Shown: positions 36,117-44,292 of the stretch, in pieces
Position numbering within the stretch: the stretch's first letter is position 1
Layout: each line of letters begins with the position of its first letter
NCBI GenBank assembly: GCA_003246295.1
Contig: QKAS01000005.1
Span: 37,103-101,102, forward strand
Direction: 5' to 3'
Source: Clostridia bacterium
Lineage (GTDB): Bacteria > Bacillota > Clostridia > Lachnospirales > Lachnospiraceae
Length of the DNA: 64,000 nt
Made by a program: the position numbers and the translations under genes
Notes under the pieces: generated by a model
Databases searched by the model: none
Told to the model about the DNA's origin: nothing
Seen by the model: only the letters and a program-made list of their open reading frames with translations

Positions 36117-36718
36117 TGAGCGAAACAAAATCAACAAATTATTTTAAACAGGTCTGGAATCATTTTAAAGAAAAACACCCCGCACTGGTTGAGTTTTTGA
36201 TGTTTTTTCTAATCAGTAACGGAGTCACTGTGCTTCAGATGATTCTAATGCCATTTATCAAATTTTTATTTGGCTTTACAATGTTAGTTGACACACCGTT
36301 TCAGACACTTGCAGCGGGACACAACCTGGATGGAAGCATCTATTATGTTTTTAATTATGCAGCAGGTGCAATTAGTGACGGTGGCGGTGGCGGTCTGGCT
36401 TATTTTCTTGCGGTAGAGATCACACTGCTTATTGCACAGATTATAAATTTCTTTTTACAGAGAAATGTAACATTTAAGTCAGATTCCAGCGTAGCAAAAG
36501 CAGCATTATGGTATTTTATTGCATGGGTTATAATTTCAATAGGAGCATCAGCATTACAAGGATTATATAAGGTTCCAATCTATGAATTTATGATGAATTC
36601 CCTTGGTGTTGTAACAGGAACAACAGTTGCAGATATTATTACGATGCTGATTAATAGCGCAGTTTCTTTCTGGGTATTTTTCCCAATTATGAAATTGATT
36701 TTTAAATCAAAAGCATAA
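36116..36718 (+). CDS. GtrA-like small membrane protein
   Basis: 200 residues with four hydrophobic segments. The segment QIINFFLQRNVTFKSD matches the GtrA family signature (N-x-x-x-R-x-x-TF after a transmembrane helix). GtrA-like proteins are thought to help move lipid-linked sugars across the membrane. It overlaps the GH3 gene by one base (TAATG), which implies tight coupling, but a role linking it to beta-glucoside breakdown is not clear. A Gly/Asp-rich loop (ISDGGGGGLAYF) is unusual. It ends next to the convergent AraC gene, one base apart, without a visible terminator. Confidence 0.72.
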   Translation: MSETKSTNYFKQVWNHFKEKHPALVEFLMFFLISNGVTVLQMILMPFIKFLFGFTMLVDTPFQTLAAGHNLDGSIYYVFNYAAGAISDGGGGGLAYFLAVEITLLIAQIINFFLQRNVTFKSDSSVAKAALWYFIAWVIISIGASALQGLYKVPIYEFMMNSLGVVTGTTVADIITMLINSAVSFWVFFPIMKLIFKSKA

Positions 36719-36719
36719 T

Positions 36720-37583
36720 TTACAAATAATTTTTTCGATAAGTACTGGGTGATATACCAGTATAAGACTTAAAAAGATGATTAAAGTTTGAGAGAGAAGA
36801 AAAACCACAAGCCATGGAAATGGACAAGACAGATTGATCCGTTTCAAGCAACAGTTCCTTTGCCTTTACAATTCTCTTCCTGATGGTATACTCAATGGGA
36901 GAGATTCCAGAGAATGACTTAAAAGTACTTGAAAAATAGGGAATACTCATTTGTGTAATCTGCGAAAGGGTGTCCAATGTGATAAGATCTTGATAATGTG
37001 TATCAATATATGCAGCAGCTGCCTTTATTTTTAAGGCAGCTGTTTTATTGATGCCGCCACTTTTTTCGGAATTTGGACACATAGAAATAATGCGATTCAG
37101 TTGAGCCAGAAACTGAAGTAAGAGTGCCTTTATCATAAGTTCGTAACCAGTAGATTGACTTTGATATTCAATTTCGATTTGATCAAATAGATCTAATAAA
37201 GAAGGCGGGAGCATTGAACTTTTGATATGTCGCCATGATTCGGTATGCTGAAATGTCTGAAAAATACGCAGATAATCATGGTCAGATAAACTGCCGGAAA
37301 AGCCAGAAACAAAGGAGGAATCAAACATGATTACCTGCATGATGAGATTCTTGTCTTCATAACATAAATGAATATCGTCAGGACCAATTAAAAACAGATC
37401 TCCAGTGCGAAACAAATAGTCCACTCCATTAATCAGATAACGGCCACTTCCCTGTTTAATACGACAGATTTCTAGTTCATCATGCCAATGAAGCTCACGA
37501 AAGTCTTCTGATACACCGATACTGTCACTGCATTCGAAAGGAAAATAATGACTTCCAATCTCATGATGTGTTCTTTTAGACAT
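36720..37583 (-). CDS. AraC family transcriptional regulator
   Basis: 287 residues: an N-terminal cupin-type sensing domain (LHWHDELEICRIKQGSGRYLINGVDYLF quoted in part: HWHDELEICRI, GDLFLIGPDDIHLCYE) and a C-terminal double helix-turn-helix (ISQMSIPYFSSTFKSFSGIS, SISMACGFSSLSNFNHLFKS, YTGISPSTYRK). It is divergent from the GH4/kinase operon, 247 bases apart, and is the likely activator of it in response to a sugar. AGGAGG precedes ATG 37583 on the minus strand. Confidence 0.93.
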   Translation of the reverse strand: MSKRTHHEIGSHYFPFECSDSIGVSEDFRELHWHDELEICRIKQGSGRYLINGVDYLFRTGDLFLIGPDDIHLCYEDKNLIMQVIMFDSSFVSGFSGSLSDHDYLRIFQTFQHTESWRHIKSSMLPPSLLDLFDQIEIEYQSQSTGYELMIKALLLQFLAQLNRIISMCPNSEKSGGINKTAALKIKAAAAYIDTHYQDLITLDTLSQITQMSIPYFSSTFKSFSGISPIEYTIRKRIVKAKELLLETDQSVLSISMACGFSSLSNFNHLFKSYTGISPSTYRKNYL

Positions 37584-37663
37584 AAGATACCTCCTCAGAT
37601 AAAATTAAAAAATTTAGTGATGAATCTGAATCTGATACATGTATTGTACTTTATTTTTACCAT

Positions 37664-37735
37664 GACTTGCAAGGAACTGTATTTGAAAATTAACAAATAA
37701 TCATAAGATACTGCAAGTGCAAATGAAAATATAAT
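37664..37735 (+). promoter_or_regulatory. Promoter and probable AraC sites of the GH4 operon
   Basis: A consensus -10 TATAAT at 37730-37735 has no matching -35 at 17 bases, as expected for an activated promoter. Where the -35 should be lies CTGCAAGTGCAAAT (37711 on), and a related ACTTGCAAGG sits near 37665; both share TGCAAG. These are the best candidate AraC sites. A further palindrome AAACCT-aaa-AGGTTT lies in the leader near 37780-37794. Confidence 0.5.
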
Positions 37736-37830
37736 AAGAAAAGTTTGAGGATTAGGGATATGATGTAACTAGAATAGTAAACCTAAAAGGTTTGGTTAGA
37801 TTAAGGAAGAGATTGGAAGGAGATCGTAAA

Positions 37831-39129
37831 ATGAAACAACTTAAAATTGCAATTATTGGATCGGGAAGTACCTATACACCAGAACTGATTGAGGGATTGA
37901 TTGCCAGAAAAGAGTCTCTTATGTTGAAGAATATTACCATGATGGACATCAACAAAGAAAAAAATGAAATTGTTGGGAGTCTGGTAAAGAGAATGTTAGC
38001 GCATCATCAGATTCAGGCAGAACTAATTTTGACAGACAGCCTGGAAGAAGCTGTGAAAGACGCAGACTATATTCTTGGACAGATAAGGGTCGGTATGTTG
38101 GATGCAAGAATCAGAGATGAAAAAATCCCCCTGAAATACGGACTAATTGGGCAGGAAACAACAGGCATTGGTGGATTCATGAAAGCAATGAGAACCATAC
38201 CCGTCATGATGAATCTGGCAAAAACAATTGAAACCTTAGCACCGGATGCGTGGTTGATCAATTTTTCAAACCCATCAGGACTACTTGCTGAAACATTGTT
38301 AAATCATACAAATGTTAAAACCATTGGGCTATGTAATAATCCTGTCAACATGATTCGCGATGCAAAAAAGAGATTGCCAGAACAAACAAAACATTTTGAC
38401 TATGATTATGTAGGATTGAATCATCTTTCCTGGATGACAGCAATTTATGCAGATGGAATTGAAATATTACAGGAACAATTAAAATCAAATGCTTCCGTCA
38501 GCACAGCAAAAAATATTCCTCAGATAGAATATGAAGACAGTCTTTTACAGGCATCAGGAGGATTACCATGTGCTTACCTGAGTTATTTTTATCATAGAGA
38601 GAGCATGTTGAAGAAATTGACAGAATCGGAAACTTCCAGAGGAGAAGAATGTAAAAAAATCGAATTTGAATTACTGGAACAATATAAAGACAGTGCAATT
38701 ATGGAAAAGCCTGTACAGCTTGAAAAAAGAGGAGGTTCTCTTTATTCAGAGGCTGCGATTTCGCTCATTGATGCGATGGAAAATGATAAAAATGAAATTC
38801 ATGTAGTGAATACAAAAAACATGGGCGCATTCTCTTTTATGGGTCCGGATGATGTGGTCGAGTGCAAATGTAGGGTAGGAAAAAATAGTGTGATACCAAT
38901 ACCGTTCACAGGAGTTGTGAACGAACATATGATAGGTTTGATGAAGATTATAAAATCTTATGAAAAACTTGCAGTAGTCGCTGGTCTCAATGGAGATAGA
39001 ACAGCTGCACTTAGAGCATTGCTTGTACACCCACTGGTAGGCGATTATGGGAAAGCAAAATCTGCATTGGATGAAATGCTTGAAGCAAACAAAGAGTATC
39101 TTCCGCAGTTTTTTGGTAAAGGAGTTTGA
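37831..39129 (+). CDS. GH4 family 6-phospho-beta-glucosidase (LicH/CelF type)
   Basis: 432 residues. GH4 enzymes use NAD and a divalent metal to cleave phosphorylated glycosides by an oxidation-elimination route. Visible: the NAD-binding start IAIIGSGSTYTPELIEGL, YILGQIRVGMLDARIRDE, the LIGQETTGIGGFMKA block, LINFSNPSGLLAE, GLCNNPVNMIRD with the metal-binding Cys, and YVGLNHLSWM with the metal His. The beta-type signature favours 6-phospho-beta-glucosides. ATG 37831 is set by AAGGAG; the frame is open to 37792. There is no PTS gene here; a sugar kinase follows, which may make the phosphorylated substrate instead. Controlled probably by the divergent AraC protein. Confidence 0.93.
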   Translation: MKQLKIAIIGSGSTYTPELIEGLIARKESLMLKNITMMDINKEKNEIVGSLVKRMLAHHQIQAELILTDSLEEAVKDADYILGQIRVGMLDARIRDEKIPLKYGLIGQETTGIGGFMKAMRTIPVMMNLAKTIETLAPDAWLINFSNPSGLLAETLLNHTNVKTIGLCNNPVNMIRDAKKRLPEQTKHFDYDYVGLNHLSWMTAIYADGIEILQEQLKSNASVSTAKNIPQIEYEDSLLQASGGLPCAYLSYFYHRESMLKKLTESETSRGEECKKIEFELLEQYKDSAIMEKPVQLEKRGGSLYSEAAISLIDAMENDKNEIHVVNTKNMGAFSFMGPDDVVECKCRVGKNSVIPIPFTGVVNEHMIGLMKIIKSYEKLAVVAGLNGDRTAALRALLVHPLVGDYGKAKSALDEMLEANKEYLPQFFGKGV

Positions 39130-39133
39130 AATT

Positions 39134-40192
39134 ATGAGGAACAGTATTGATATAAAAAAATATGTACTTGGCATAGACGGAGGAGGAACGAAAACGCTCT
39201 GCGCATTATATGATCTTCAGGGGGATATGCATATAATAAAACAATATGGTCCAACAAATCATGAAGATTTTCAAGAAGGGTTTCAAGAGTGCAGACGGAA
39301 ACTATTTGACATATTAGATGATCTGCTGAATACAGGTGAAATATTTAGAGAACAGATTGTTTACAGTGTATTTGGGATGGCTGGCGTAGATACCAAGAAG
39401 CAACATCAGAAAATGAGTGACATCATCAGAGATTATGGATTAACACAATTTAGTTTACTGAATGATGCATATCTTGGAATTATGGCTGGAAGTACAAATA
39501 ATACCGGTATCTGCGCGATTAATGGAACGGGATTTTGTGTTACGGGTCTGGATCCTGAAGGCAATGCCGTGCAAGGGGGAGGCATTGGACCGCTGACAGG
39601 TGATAAAGGTGGAGGAGGATATTTATTTGAGCAATGTGTTTCTCATGTATATGATTCATTATACAAACATGGATGTGCAACTTTACTGAAAGAAAAGTTA
39701 TTTATCTTGTTGGGAATCACAGATGCATCGGACTTTATCGAAAGAATGATGGAACAGAAGGAGTTGCATCAAGAGGACCTGATCTTAAATGTAAACAAAA
39801 TATTATATCAGGCAGCAAAGGAAGGAGATACGGTTGCAATTGATATTCTGAGTGAGGTAGGCGAGTGTTATGCAAAAACGATTCTGGGTGTTACGGAAAG
39901 ACTACAGTTTGACCATAATAAGAAAATTCCTTTGATTCTGGCAGGATCACAATTTACGAAAGCGGAATCAGAAATCAGCATTTCTACAATAAAAAGTAAG
40001 TTGGAGAATGATTTTATCACTGTTGGTGCATATTCATACGATCTGATACGATTAGAATACCCGTGTGTACTTGGTGCTGTTTCATTCGCATTAAAGAAGG
40101 CAGGATGCAAAGAAAACTTGCATGAAAAGGTCATGAGGGAGTATGATATAAGACAAAGATATCAGAATAAGATATCAGACAGAATGCAATAA
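39134..40192 (+). CDS. BadF/BadG/BcrA-family ATPase, N-acetylglucosamine-kinase-like sugar kinase
   Basis: 352 residues with an ASKHA fold: YVLGIDGGGTKTLCALYD is the phosphate-1 loop, FGMAGVDTKKQHQ and LLNDAYLGIMAGS the middle, AINGTGFCVTG phosphate-2, and GPLTGDKGGGGYLFEQC the next conserved Gly-rich segment. This branch resembles N-acetylglucosamine kinases rather than dehydratase activators, since it has no bridging CxGG cluster motif. AAGGAG lies 10 bases before ATG 39134; the frame extends back to 39047 inside GH4. It starts 4 bases after GH4. Inference: it phosphorylates an imported glycoside or the product sugar in the same pathway. Confidence 0.87.
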   Translation: MRNSIDIKKYVLGIDGGGTKTLCALYDLQGDMHIIKQYGPTNHEDFQEGFQECRRKLFDILDDLLNTGEIFREQIVYSVFGMAGVDTKKQHQKMSDIIRDYGLTQFSLLNDAYLGIMAGSTNNTGICAINGTGFCVTGLDPEGNAVQGGGIGPLTGDKGGGGYLFEQCVSHVYDSLYKHGCATLLKEKLFILLGITDASDFIERMMEQKELHQEDLILNVNKILYQAAKEGDTVAIDILSEVGECYAKTILGVTERLQFDHNKKIPLILAGSQFTKAESEISISTIKSKLENDFITVGAYSYDLIRLEYPCVLGAVSFALKKAGCKENLHEKVMREYDIRQRYQNKISDRMQ

Positions 40193-40245
40193 AAATTGAT
40201 AAAATACTTCGTATTCAGTCTTATTTCATCAAAGGAGAATGCAGC

Positions 40246-40722
40246 ATGGATCAGGAACAGCAAACAACAAACTGGAGTCAGTCAGTGACAGGAATCGTAA
40301 TCAGAGAAAAAAAGGTACTTCTTGCCAGACATACCTATGGAGCTGGAAAAGGAAGACTAATTGTTCCGGGTGGGTATGTGAATGTTGGGGAAAGTCCTCA
40401 GGATGCCGTAGTCAGGGAAGTTATGGAGGAAACTGGCATTTTGGTCAGACCTGGAGAAATCGTTGGAATCAGGTTTAATCAGCGAGACTGGTATATTGCA
40501 TTTTTGGCAGAATATATCAGTGGTGATGCAGTATCTGATGGTAAAGAAAACAGTGAAGTACTGTGGATGGATATTGAAGAAGCACTTACCAGAGAGGACG
40601 TTGCTGATCTGACCAAGAAACTCATTGAGTGTGCTGCGTCCGGTAATTATCTAAGCCAGATTCCATATGACGGGACAACAAAATATGGATCCTATACATT
40701 TTATGGCGCAAAGAAAATGTAG
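40246..40722 (+). CDS. NUDIX hydrolase
   Basis: 158 residues. The Nudix box is complete: GGYVNVGESPQDAVVREV followed by MEETGI, i.e. G-x5-E-x7-RE-x2-EE-x-G. It hydrolyses a nucleoside diphosphate linked to another group; the substrate is not predictable. The start has AAGGAG upstream. It lies between the kinase and the DUF438 gene (29-base gap to the latter), and could be co-transcribed with both. Confidence 0.92.
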   Translation: MDQEQQTTNWSQSVTGIVIREKKVLLARHTYGAGKGRLIVPGGYVNVGESPQDAVVREVMEETGILVRPGEIVGIRFNQRDWYIAFLAEYISGDAVSDGKENSEVLWMDIEEALTREDVADLTKKLIECAASGNYLSQIPYDGTTKYGSYTFYGAKKM

Positions 40723-40751
40723 CGCAGAAGAATCTTTAAGGGGGAATAATT

Positions 40752-41942
40752 ATGGATGATAGAATCGATCGCCTGATACAGTTTTGTAAAGGGATTGCAG
40801 CGAAAGAAGACGGTGGAACACTATACCAGAAATACAAGGAAGATATCATGACGGTAACCCCACGTGATCTGATGCTGATCCAGTATTATCAAATTCATGA
40901 AGGAACATCTGATCAGAACATACTTAAACATGTGGATAAGCTCATTAATGTGTTTTATAAACCGCTTAGTTCATTTTCATGGAAACGACCAGACCCTGAT
41001 TCGTTTATTGGAACTTTACTACGCGAAAATGAAGGCTGTAAGGCAATCCTGGAGCAATTCAAAGATAAGATAAAAGATGATACGCTTGAACGGAATCCTC
41101 AGGAATTAAAAGATTTTGTCCATAAAGTTTTATTATATCAGGAACACTTATTAAAACTTGAGAATATTCTATTTCCATTTCTTGAGAAAAAAGATGATAG
41201 ATATCAGGGATTAAAAGTGCTATGGACACTTCATGATCAGACCCGTCAAAGTTTAAAGAAGATTTTATCAGATAGCGATATCTTAACAGATCAGGCAAAA
41301 AGAAATGAAGCGTTAGGTGAACTATATTTCAAAATATATGGATTAATGCAGAAACAGGAACTGATTTTATTCCCATGTGCAGTCTATGAATTGTCAACGG
41401 AAGAAATGGACGAAATGAAGCGACAGAGTTTTGAGTATGGATTTCCGTATATCGAAGAGCCAGAGAAGATGGAACAGACGGTAAGTCCTATTCTATTTGA
41501 AATGGCATCAAAGCTATTTCATACGCAGACGGGTCATTTTGATCTGTTTCAACTGGACGCGGTATTAGGATCGCTTCCCCTGGATATTACGCTTGTAGAT
41601 GAGAATGACAAGGTGGCATATTTTTCCAGGCCAAAGGAAAGATTGTTTCCAAGATCAGCGGCTGTCATAGGCAGAGATGTCAGGAATTGTCACCCATCTG
41701 ATAGTGTACATGTCGTAGAGAAAATTCTGGAAGCATTTAAAGCAGGAACAAAAGATCATGCAGAGTTTTGGATACAGATGAAAGGCAGATTTATTTATAT
41801 TCAGTATATTCCAATCAGGGATGAAATTGGCGTTTATAGAGGCACTCTTGAAATGACACAGGATATAACAGCCCTGCGCGCGCTAGAAGGAGAACAGCGC
41901 CTGCTTAGCTGGGAGGATACATTTGAAGGCAACAAATCATAA
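40752..41942 (+). CDS. DUF438 - hemerythrin-like - PAS protein
   Basis: 396 residues. Residues ~1-75 match DUF438 (VTPRDLMLIQYYQIHEGTSD, NILKHVDKLINVFYKPL). Residues ~85-215 are helical and hemerythrin-like, with metal-ligand candidates KVLLYQEHLLKLENILFPF and WTLHDQTRQSL and a later KQELILFPCAVYELS. Residues ~255-380 form a PAS domain (LGSLPLDITLVDENDKVAYF, RDVRNCHPSDSVHVVEKIL, EMTQDITALRALEGEQRLLSW in part). Proteins of this layout are widespread in anaerobes, and a role in sensing oxygen, NO or redox is suspected but not proven. GGGGG lies upstream of ATG 40752. Its last 20 bases overlap the next gene's TTG start, and its final codons carry that gene's ribosome site. Confidence 0.9.
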   Translation: MDDRIDRLIQFCKGIAAKEDGGTLYQKYKEDIMTVTPRDLMLIQYYQIHEGTSDQNILKHVDKLINVFYKPLSSFSWKRPDPDSFIGTLLRENEGCKAILEQFKDKIKDDTLERNPQELKDFVHKVLLYQEHLLKLENILFPFLEKKDDRYQGLKVLWTLHDQTRQSLKKILSDSDILTDQAKRNEALGELYFKIYGLMQKQELILFPCAVYELSTEEMDEMKRQSFEYGFPYIEEPEKMEQTVSPILFEMASKLFHTQTGHFDLFQLDAVLGSLPLDITLVDENDKVAYFSRPKERLFPRSAAVIGRDVRNCHPSDSVHVVEKILEAFKAGTKDHAEFWIQMKGRFIYIQYIPIRDEIGVYRGTLEMTQDITALRALEGEQRLLSWEDTFEGNKS

Positions 41943-42447
41943 ATTTAAATATATATTGTTATGGGTGAGTCTGTTGATTGGAATTATGATTGTAACAGCT
42001 GAGTTTAATATTTCAGATGCTGATTACAGTATTATTTCAGTGGATCATCTGACAGAGTTTTCCGGAACATGGAATGCAGTTACACAAGCAGGTTATCAAT
42101 CAGACCTAACGTTACCTTTTAAAGAAGAAGGAATGAAGGCAGGAGAACCATTTATCATATCAACAAAACTGCCAGATGAAATTGACGAAAATGATATGCT
42201 TTTCTTTCGGGCCAGTCACCAGTATGTAAAAATCATGATTGATCATCAAGAGGCAGCAGCATTCGGATACCAAGAGAGACATCTGTTTGGGAAAACACCG
42301 GGTTGTTCCTGGATGATTTTGCCAATTTCATCAGAACAGGCAGGAAAAGAGCTACAGTTAGAAGTGGTTGGTGCTTATGATAAATATGCGGGGAAAATAA
42401 ATGAAGTATACCTTGGTGAAAAGCATCTGTCATTGCCTACCTTTTGA
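41923..42447 (+). CDS. Extracellular sensor part of an interrupted GGDEF gene (5' fragment)
   Basis: 174 residues: an N-terminal signal anchor (YILLWVSLLIGIMIVTAEF) and a beta-rich extracellular domain with a jelly-roll look (WNAVTQAGYQSDLTLPF, LFFRASHQYVKIMIDHQEAA, WMILPISSEQAGKELQLEVV, NEVYLGEK). Start TTG 41923 is well supported by GGGAGG six bases upstream. The frame ends at TGA 42445-42447, exactly where related proteins continue into a membrane domain. In the -1 frame the reading continues GEK-ASVIAYLLNDRLPS into the next gene, so the two are very probably halves of one protein; see the finding on this site. If read as two genes, this would be a membrane-anchored sensor protein alone. 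Confidence 0.8.
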   Translation: MKATNHKFKYILLWVSLLIGIMIVTAEFNISDADYSIISVDHLTEFSGTWNAVTQAGYQSDLTLPFKEEGMKAGEPFIISTKLPDEIDENDMLFFRASHQYVKIMIDHQEAAAFGYQERHLFGKTPGCSWMILPISSEQAGKELQLEVVGAYDKYAGKINEVYLGEKHLSLPTF

Positions 42448-43634
42448 ATGACAGACTGCCAAGCACCATTGCCTGTATCATTATTCTGACACTTGGTATC
42501 AGTATGATAATCATCGCACTGATTTTGAAAAATGGAGGGCTAACAGCTGCATTATTCAGACTAGGAGCATTGTCGATGATTACAGGTGTATGGAGTATCT
42601 GCATTTTAAACATTTTACAGTTGTATATTGGAAATGTGTTTTTTTTACTCAGTCTTGAATTTCTGGCTTTCACATTATTATTACCCTTCTTCCTTTGGTT
42701 TTTACAGGCTTTTTCATATTATGAGAAAAAACATTTTGTAAGAATTATGTTCTGGATCTCTATTACAATGTTTTTTGTGATAGAGATTATGCAGCTTCTT
42801 GAAATTGCTGATTATATGGAAACAATCTGGCTGACCCATATTTTGATGGTCAGTACAATATTGTATCTGGCGGCAGATGGGATCTTGGAATTGCTTAGAA
42901 AGGATGCTGTAAAAGAAGTTAAAATGTTTGTATTCACAGTTATTGTACTGGTCTGCTTCCTTGCGGTTGATTTATTTAGATTTTATTTTGCGACAGGGCA
43001 TGATGAAGGTCTTTTTTCAAGACTTGGTCTGCTTGTATTTTTACTTATGTGGGCAATTGAAATTATTATAAACATGTCAAAAGTGATAGCAGAAAATGCA
43101 AAGACGAGAATATTAGAGACGCTTGCATATACAGATCAGATGACAGGTCTGAAAAACAGGTCAGCATTCGAAGAAAAGCTGGCTTATTTCAGATTAAATC
43201 CAAAAGAGGCACAGGGAACATACATTGTGGCATTTGATATGAATGGTTTAAAACGAATCAACGATAGATATGGTCATGCCAGAGGTGACGAGGCAATCAC
43301 AGAATTTGCAAAGATTATTCAGGCATGTTTTGAAGAAGTGGGAATTTGTTATCGTATTGGAGGAGATGAAGTTTGCGTGATTGTGGAAGCACAGCAAACG
43401 GTTTCTGATGATATGATTAGAGGTAAAATCAGTATGGTATCAGAACAGGCAGATTTTACAGGAAGAAAAGCCGGCACCAATTTCACTGTAGCAGGTGGGT
43501 TTGCAAAGATAAAAAGTGATGCAACGCATGAGATAGATAAGTCCTACCGTGAAGCAGATCAAATGATGTATCTGAATAAACAGAGAATGAAAGATTTCGC
43601 GCAAGAGAATGAAAACAGGGCGGAATCATCATAA
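42444..43634 (+). CDS. Membrane GGDEF part of an interrupted gene (3' fragment)
   Basis: 396 residues if started at TTG 42444, which overlaps the previous stop (TTGA) and has no Shine-Dalgarno. The frame is open back to 42420. Seven or so hydrophobic helices fill residues 5-215, followed by the cyclase domain: YTDQMTGLKNRSAFEEKL, VAFDMNGLKRINDRYGHARG, CYRIGGDEVCVIV. The active-site motif is GGDEV instead of GGDEF, keeping the metal and base residues; the RxxD inhibitory site is absent. Together with 41923-42447 it gives the signal anchor/beta domain/7TM/GGDEF layout common in Clostridia. Probably a diguanylate cyclase if the full protein is made. Confidence 0.82.
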   Translation: MNDRLPSTIACIIILTLGISMIIIALILKNGGLTAALFRLGALSMITGVWSICILNILQLYIGNVFFLLSLEFLAFTLLLPFFLWFLQAFSYYEKKHFVRIMFWISITMFFVIEIMQLLEIADYMETIWLTHILMVSTILYLAADGILELLRKDAVKEVKMFVFTVIVLVCFLAVDLFRFYFATGHDEGLFSRLGLLVFLLMWAIEIIINMSKVIAENAKTRILETLAYTDQMTGLKNRSAFEEKLAYFRLNPKEAQGTYIVAFDMNGLKRINDRYGHARGDEAITEFAKIIQACFEEVGICYRIGGDEVCVIVEAQQTVSDDMIRGKISMVSEQADFTGRKAGTNFTVAGGFAKIKSDATHEIDKSYREADQMMYLNKQRMKDFAQENENRAESS

Positions 43635-43644
43635 GGAGGCACAA

Positions 43645-44067
43645 ATGACAGAAATTGAGAAAATTATAAAAAGGGCAGATGAACTGTTAAAACAGACAGA
43701 ATCAGTTGAACTTGCAGGGATAGATCCTAATGGATATCCACATATTTTTGAAATGGAAGTTATGGCGAATAGTAATATAAGAACTGTTTATTTTACGACA
43801 GGCATTTATTCAGGGAAGGTCAGTGATTTTAAAAAAAACACGAAGGCAGCACTGAATGTTTGCCTGAACCAGGATTGTATTTCCATGATTGGTGATGTAA
43901 AAGTGATTGAACATCCAGAAGAAAAGAGACGACTTTGGATTACAGAACGGACCAAGCAGTTACAAGATATGAAAAAAGAGCCGCTTTACTGCATTTTACA
44001 GTTTACAGGAGAAATATTATATTATTATTTTGATGGAGAAAAAGGTTTTTTTCATTTGGATGAATGA
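43645..44067 (+). CDS. Pyridoxamine 5'-phosphate oxidase-like flavin protein
   Basis: 140 residues with the split-barrel FMN-binding pattern: VELAGIDPNGYPHIFEME, VYFTTGIYSGKVSDFKKN, AALNVCLNQDCISMIGDV. The segment TKAALNV with GDVKVI downstream resembles general-stress-protein-26-like flavoproteins. AAGGAGG gives ATG 43645; the frame extends back to 43609 inside the cyclase gene. It lies 10 bases after the GGDEF gene and probably shares its transcript. Function unknown; reduction of a small molecule or heme handling is typical of relatives. Confidence 0.87.
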   Translation: MTEIEKIIKRADELLKQTESVELAGIDPNGYPHIFEMEVMANSNIRTVYFTTGIYSGKVSDFKKNTKAALNVCLNQDCISMIGDVKVIEHPEEKRRLWITERTKQLQDMKKEPLYCILQFTGEILYYYFDGEKGFFHLDE

Positions 44068-44292
44068 CCGGATCAAAAGTTTCTCAATGAGTCATCGTTA
44101 AATTCTTTGTATAAAAGTGATAAAAGTAAGCAATACTTATAAAAAAATTAAGAATTTATTTATAAAATTAAGAAATAATTTACGAAAATGTATTTTAGAA
44201 CACTTTCCCCTTTTAATACGGTAAAAGCTAAGGTATAATTTCAAAGGAATATTACTTTATCATTACTATCATATTATCAAAGGAGATTACTA

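Noticed and set aside
44068..44292. Possible purine riboswitch before the purine permease
   Set aside because: The conserved core and paired loops of the purine aptamer are not seen; the gap is plain AT-rich sequence with a possible -10.
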